DNA of 64,000 nt from Salinispirillum sp049115955. GTDB lineage: Bacteria > Pseudomonadota > Gammaproteobacteria > Pseudomonadales > Natronospirillaceae. The stretch is from NCBI GenBank assembly GCA_049115955.1, contig JAGDZJ010000017.1, forward strand, positions 1-64,000. The letters are read 5' to 3'. This document shows positions 61,971 to 64,000 of the stretch, one piece after another. The notes below the pieces were generated by a model. It was given only the letters and a program-made list of their open reading frames with translations. It was not told where the DNA came from and did no database searches. Made by a program: the position numbers and the translations under genes. The number at the start of each line of letters is the position of its first letter. Position 1 is the first letter of the stretch.

Positions 61971-62038
61971 CCTCCGGGGGGCAGTCGTAGTAGGCCGAGT
62001 AGTAGCGCGTTGAATGGTGAGAAGACGAATGACAACAT
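61967..62038 (-). CDS. leuL: leucine leader peptide
   Basis: A 23-residue frame, MLSFVFSPFNALLLGLLRLPPGG, can be followed from the ATG at 62038 to TGA at 61967 (seven Leu in total). Six of the eight residues at positions 12-19 are Leu, read by CTA CTA CTC GGC CTA CTA CGA CTG; four of these are CTA, a rare codon in many Gammaproteobacteria. It ends 87 bases before leuA, and its stop codon lies in an arm of the competing hairpins. This is the layout of the enterobacterial leu attenuator. The upstream ribosome binding site is weak. Confidence 0.75.
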   Translation of the reverse strand: MLSFVFSPFNALLLGLLRLPPGG

Positions 62039-62406
62039 TTTTAAGACTCTGATTTTTAGCTTGGTTTTAATTGGGTGTTTCGTTGTTGTGTTTTGTGCTG
62101 ATTTGAAGCGATTGTCAGGCAGGACCTAACGGACGATCAGAGTAGTCGTAGGAGGGATAGCGGATGTACGAACGAATGGGTTGTCTTCATGTTTTAAACC
62201 TTAACGAGTTCCAAGCGGGATGACAACTCCTTTTTTACCAAACAAGCCCATTCTGTTTTGGTCGTTAGGAACATTTTCCTAGATTTAGATTCGGCAGGCC
62301 ATAACATAAGGAATAAATAATATCCGGATCTACAATTCTCAGCTATCCTTATCTTCCTAGATAGCGGCTATTTCGCGCTCGTTATGGTCTTTTCTGAGAA
62401 TATATA
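62039..62406. other. gene-free region between leuL and the chemoreceptor gene
   Basis: About 370 bases between divergent transcripts, AT-rich toward the chemoreceptor. It must contain the leu promoter, but only weak hexamers were seen (CTGACA near 62117 on the minus strand). A TATAAT at 62403-62408 overlaps the chemoreceptor start codon and is likely coincidental. Nothing else is recognised. Confidence 0.4.
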
Positions 62407-64000
62407 ATGAATTTCTTTTCTACGGTTGCAGGTCGTCTGCTAACTATATCACTGTTGGCTTTATTGGGTTTTGTTCTGCTGGCTGCGGTTGCACTAAATG
62501 CACTGAATACCAGCCTGATGGACGGCAGGGAAAGCCGGGTAATTGCGGTCATTGAAGCCAGCCTAAGTATTGTTAAGCACCATCAACGGCTAGAAGCCCA
62601 GGGTGAGCTCTCGACTCAGCAAGCACAGCAACAGGCTTTGACCGCGATCAAAGCAATTCGCTATGACGGCACAGAGTATGTATGGATCAACGATATGGGC
62701 CGCCCCATACCCCGTATGATCATGCACCCGACGGTACCCACTCTGGACGGCACCATTCTGGACCAGCCAAACTTTATGCACGCCACTCATATGCGCAGCA
62801 AAGATGGCAGTCAGTCACAACCACTGGATAATGCCAACCTATTTGTCAGCTTTGTCGATGCCGTGAATCGTTATGGCTCTGGCTTCGTTGAATACGAATG
62901 GCCCAAGCCTCTGGTTGGCGGCGGTGTAACAGAAGAGCGCTTCACCAAATTGTCCTTTGTGGATCGTGATCCACAATGGAACTGGGTGATTGGTTCCGGC
63001 ATCTATATTGATGATGTTAAAGCTGAATTCTGGAATCTGGCAGTGCGTATTGGTGTACTGGCGTTGGCCATCATTGCCATCACGGTAGGATTTTCTCTGT
63101 ATATTCGCCACTGGTTGTTATCTCAATTGGGTGGTGAAGTGGCAAAGGCTCGCGCCTTAGTACAACAAGTCGCCGGCGGTGATTTCCGCGTCGATTTTTC
63201 CCTGAAGAAAGGCGACAACAGCTCGTTACTGGCCGCCCTAAGCAGCCTTATGCATCGACTACGAGACATCATTCACCAACAACGAGATATGTCTGAGCAA
63301 TTGACGGCCCGATCTGAAATGCTGGACAAAACCAGCCAACAAACGCAGAAAATTCTGCAAAACGTGATGGATCAGACAGATCAGGCTGCCACCGCTGTCA
63401 GCGAGATGACCGCTACCTGCGAGGACATGGCTCGCAATGCAGCCTCAGCCGCCCAATCGACCCGCGACGCCGACAAAGAAACACGCTCTGGCACAGTCGC
63501 AGTAGAAGACACGGTCACCGCTATCAACGCCCTGAATCAGAAAATCCTCCAGGTAGGTGAAGTAATTCAGCAGCTTTCAAAACGCAGTGAAGAAGTAGGC
63601 GCGGTGACCGATGTCATTTCCGGCATTGCAGAACAGACCAATTTGCTGGCTTTGAATGCCGCTATTGAAGCCGCCCGAGCGGGCGAAATGGGTCGCGGGT
63701 TTGCTGTGGTCGCCGACGAGGTACGGACACTGGCCAGCCGCTCGCAAGAAGCGACACAAGGCATCAGCAAACGCATCGAAGATATTCAGAAAGACTCCGC
63801 GCAAGCGGTGCAGTCTATGGCTGACAGCCAACAAGAAACGCAGCAGACGATTGAGCGTTCACAACAGGCCGGGGCAACTCTGGTCCGTATCAATACTGCC
63901 GTGTCCAGCATTACCGAAGCCAATGACCAGTTAGCCAGTGCGACAGAGGAGTTGGCGGCGGTGTCCGCCACCATCAATGAAAACATGGAGCGTATCGCCA
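62407..64000 (+). CDS. methyl-accepting chemotaxis protein with sCache domain (3' end beyond window)
   Basis: At least 531 codons, running off the edge. TM1 is at about 12-34. A periplasmic single-Cache-2-type sensor (about 40-205) has YDGTEYVWINDMGRP and YGSGFVEYEWPKP, followed by GSGIYIDDV. TM2 comes at about 218-238, then HAMP. The cytoplasmic signalling domain carries the conserved hairpin tip AEQTNLLALNAAIEAARAGE and GRGFAVVADEVRTLA. It should pass a ligand signal, often a small organic acid for this sensor type, to CheA/CheW. The ATG at 62407 has only a weak ribosome binding site. Confidence 0.9.
   Translation, partial: MNFFSTVAGRLLTISLLALLGFVLLAAVALNALNTSLMDGRESRVIAVIEASLSIVKHHQRLEAQGELSTQQAQQQALTAIKAIRYDGTEYVWINDMGRPIPRMIMHPTVPTLDGTILDQPNFMHATHMRSKDGSQSQPLDNANLFVSFVDAVNRYGSGFVEYEWPKPLVGGGVTEERFTKLSFVDRDPQWNWVIGSGIYIDDVKAEFWNLAVRIGVLALAIIAITVGFSLYIRHWLLSQLGGEVAKARALVQQVAGGDFRVDFSLKKGDNSSLLAALSSLMHRLRDIIHQQRDMSEQLTARSEMLDKTSQQTQKILQNVMDQTDQAATAVSEMTATCEDMARNAASAAQSTRDADKETRSGTVAVEDTVTAINALNQKILQVGEVIQQLSKRSEEVGAVTDVISGIAEQTNLLALNAAIEAARAGEMGRGFAVVADEVRTLASRSQEATQGISKRIEDIQKDSAQAVQSMADSQQETQQTIERSQQAGATLVRINTAVSSITEANDQLASATEELAAVSATINENMERIA

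Noticed and set aside
62403..62408. Perfect TATAAT at the chemoreceptor start codon suggesting a leaderless transcript
   Set aside because: The hexamer includes the start codon's first bases and there is no matching -35, so it is most likely chance in AT-rich sequence.

Overview
The window looks like a piece of a gammaproteobacterial chromosome, probably a marine or aquatic heterotroph of the Pseudomonas/Oceanospirillales side of the class. The main reasons are the order tsaD / rpsU-yqeY-dnaG-rpoD (the macromolecular-synthesis operon as arranged in pseudomonads), class I fumarase, exonuclease I, a type II-like ilvE and leuA, and sigma-70 promoters with GC-rich discriminators at stable-RNA and ribosomal genes. 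A Saccharospirillum/Reinekea-like organism would fit the xylose cluster, but that is a guess from gene content. No CRISPR array, prophage or complete insertion sequence was seen.

Layout. 1-7.2 kb: edge of an initiator tRNA gene with its promoter, a DUF349 protein, exonuclease I, fumarase, and a degenerate histidine-kinase-like protein. 7.2-12.7 kb (minus strand): a membrane-anchored M16-type protein that has lost its zinc site, a secreted fasciclin-domain protein, then tsaD-folB-folK with overlapping ends. 12.8-17.9 kb: rpsU, yqeY, dnaG, rpoD behind a strong promoter. 17.9-27.1 kb has an accessory character: two short palindromic repeats, tRNA(CAU), a eukaryotic-type isoleucyl-tRNA synthetase (ileS2), an antitoxin-like gene remnant, a fused SecDF with a small unknown secreted protein, a DUF1304 membrane protein, and a HipBA toxin-antitoxin pair. 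27.4-37.4 kb: a xylose/xylo-oligosaccharide island: xylB-xylA, an unknown gene, a ROK repressor, an ABC importer lacking its ATPase, and a GH43 xylosidase. Two promoters here share a 25-bp box that is the best candidate for the repressor's operator.

37.4-44.3 kb: an SbtA-type permease, catalase-peroxidase with an OxyR-like site, and a divergent 2-Cys OhrR-like regulator facing a DUF1499 gene and a flavin disulfide oxidoreductase, with one operator copy inside the spacer of each promoter. A solitary short flagellin follows, behind an unusual protein with two GIDE domains and a LemA domain. 46.7-56.3 kb: SelO, IlvE, two YbjQ proteins, a universal stress protein with an alanine/glycine symporter, a lipoprotein, a DMT exporter, pirin and an AEC transporter. 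56.3-60 kb: a sulfur-oxidation operon (cytochrome c, flavocytochrome-type sulfide dehydrogenase, YeeE/YedE permease, fused SoxYZ carrier). 60.1-62.1 kb: leuA preceded by a leucine-rich leader peptide and competing hairpins, a classical attenuation layout. The window ends inside a sCache-type chemoreceptor.

The observations most worth a second look are the leu leader, the GIDE-GIDE-LemA fusion beside an orphan flagellin, the tRNA(CAU)-ileS2 pairing, the shared xylose operator, the symmetric OhrR-type divergent promoter, the dead M16 peptidase, and a dispersed hairpin repeat that has supplied the C-terminus of one gene.
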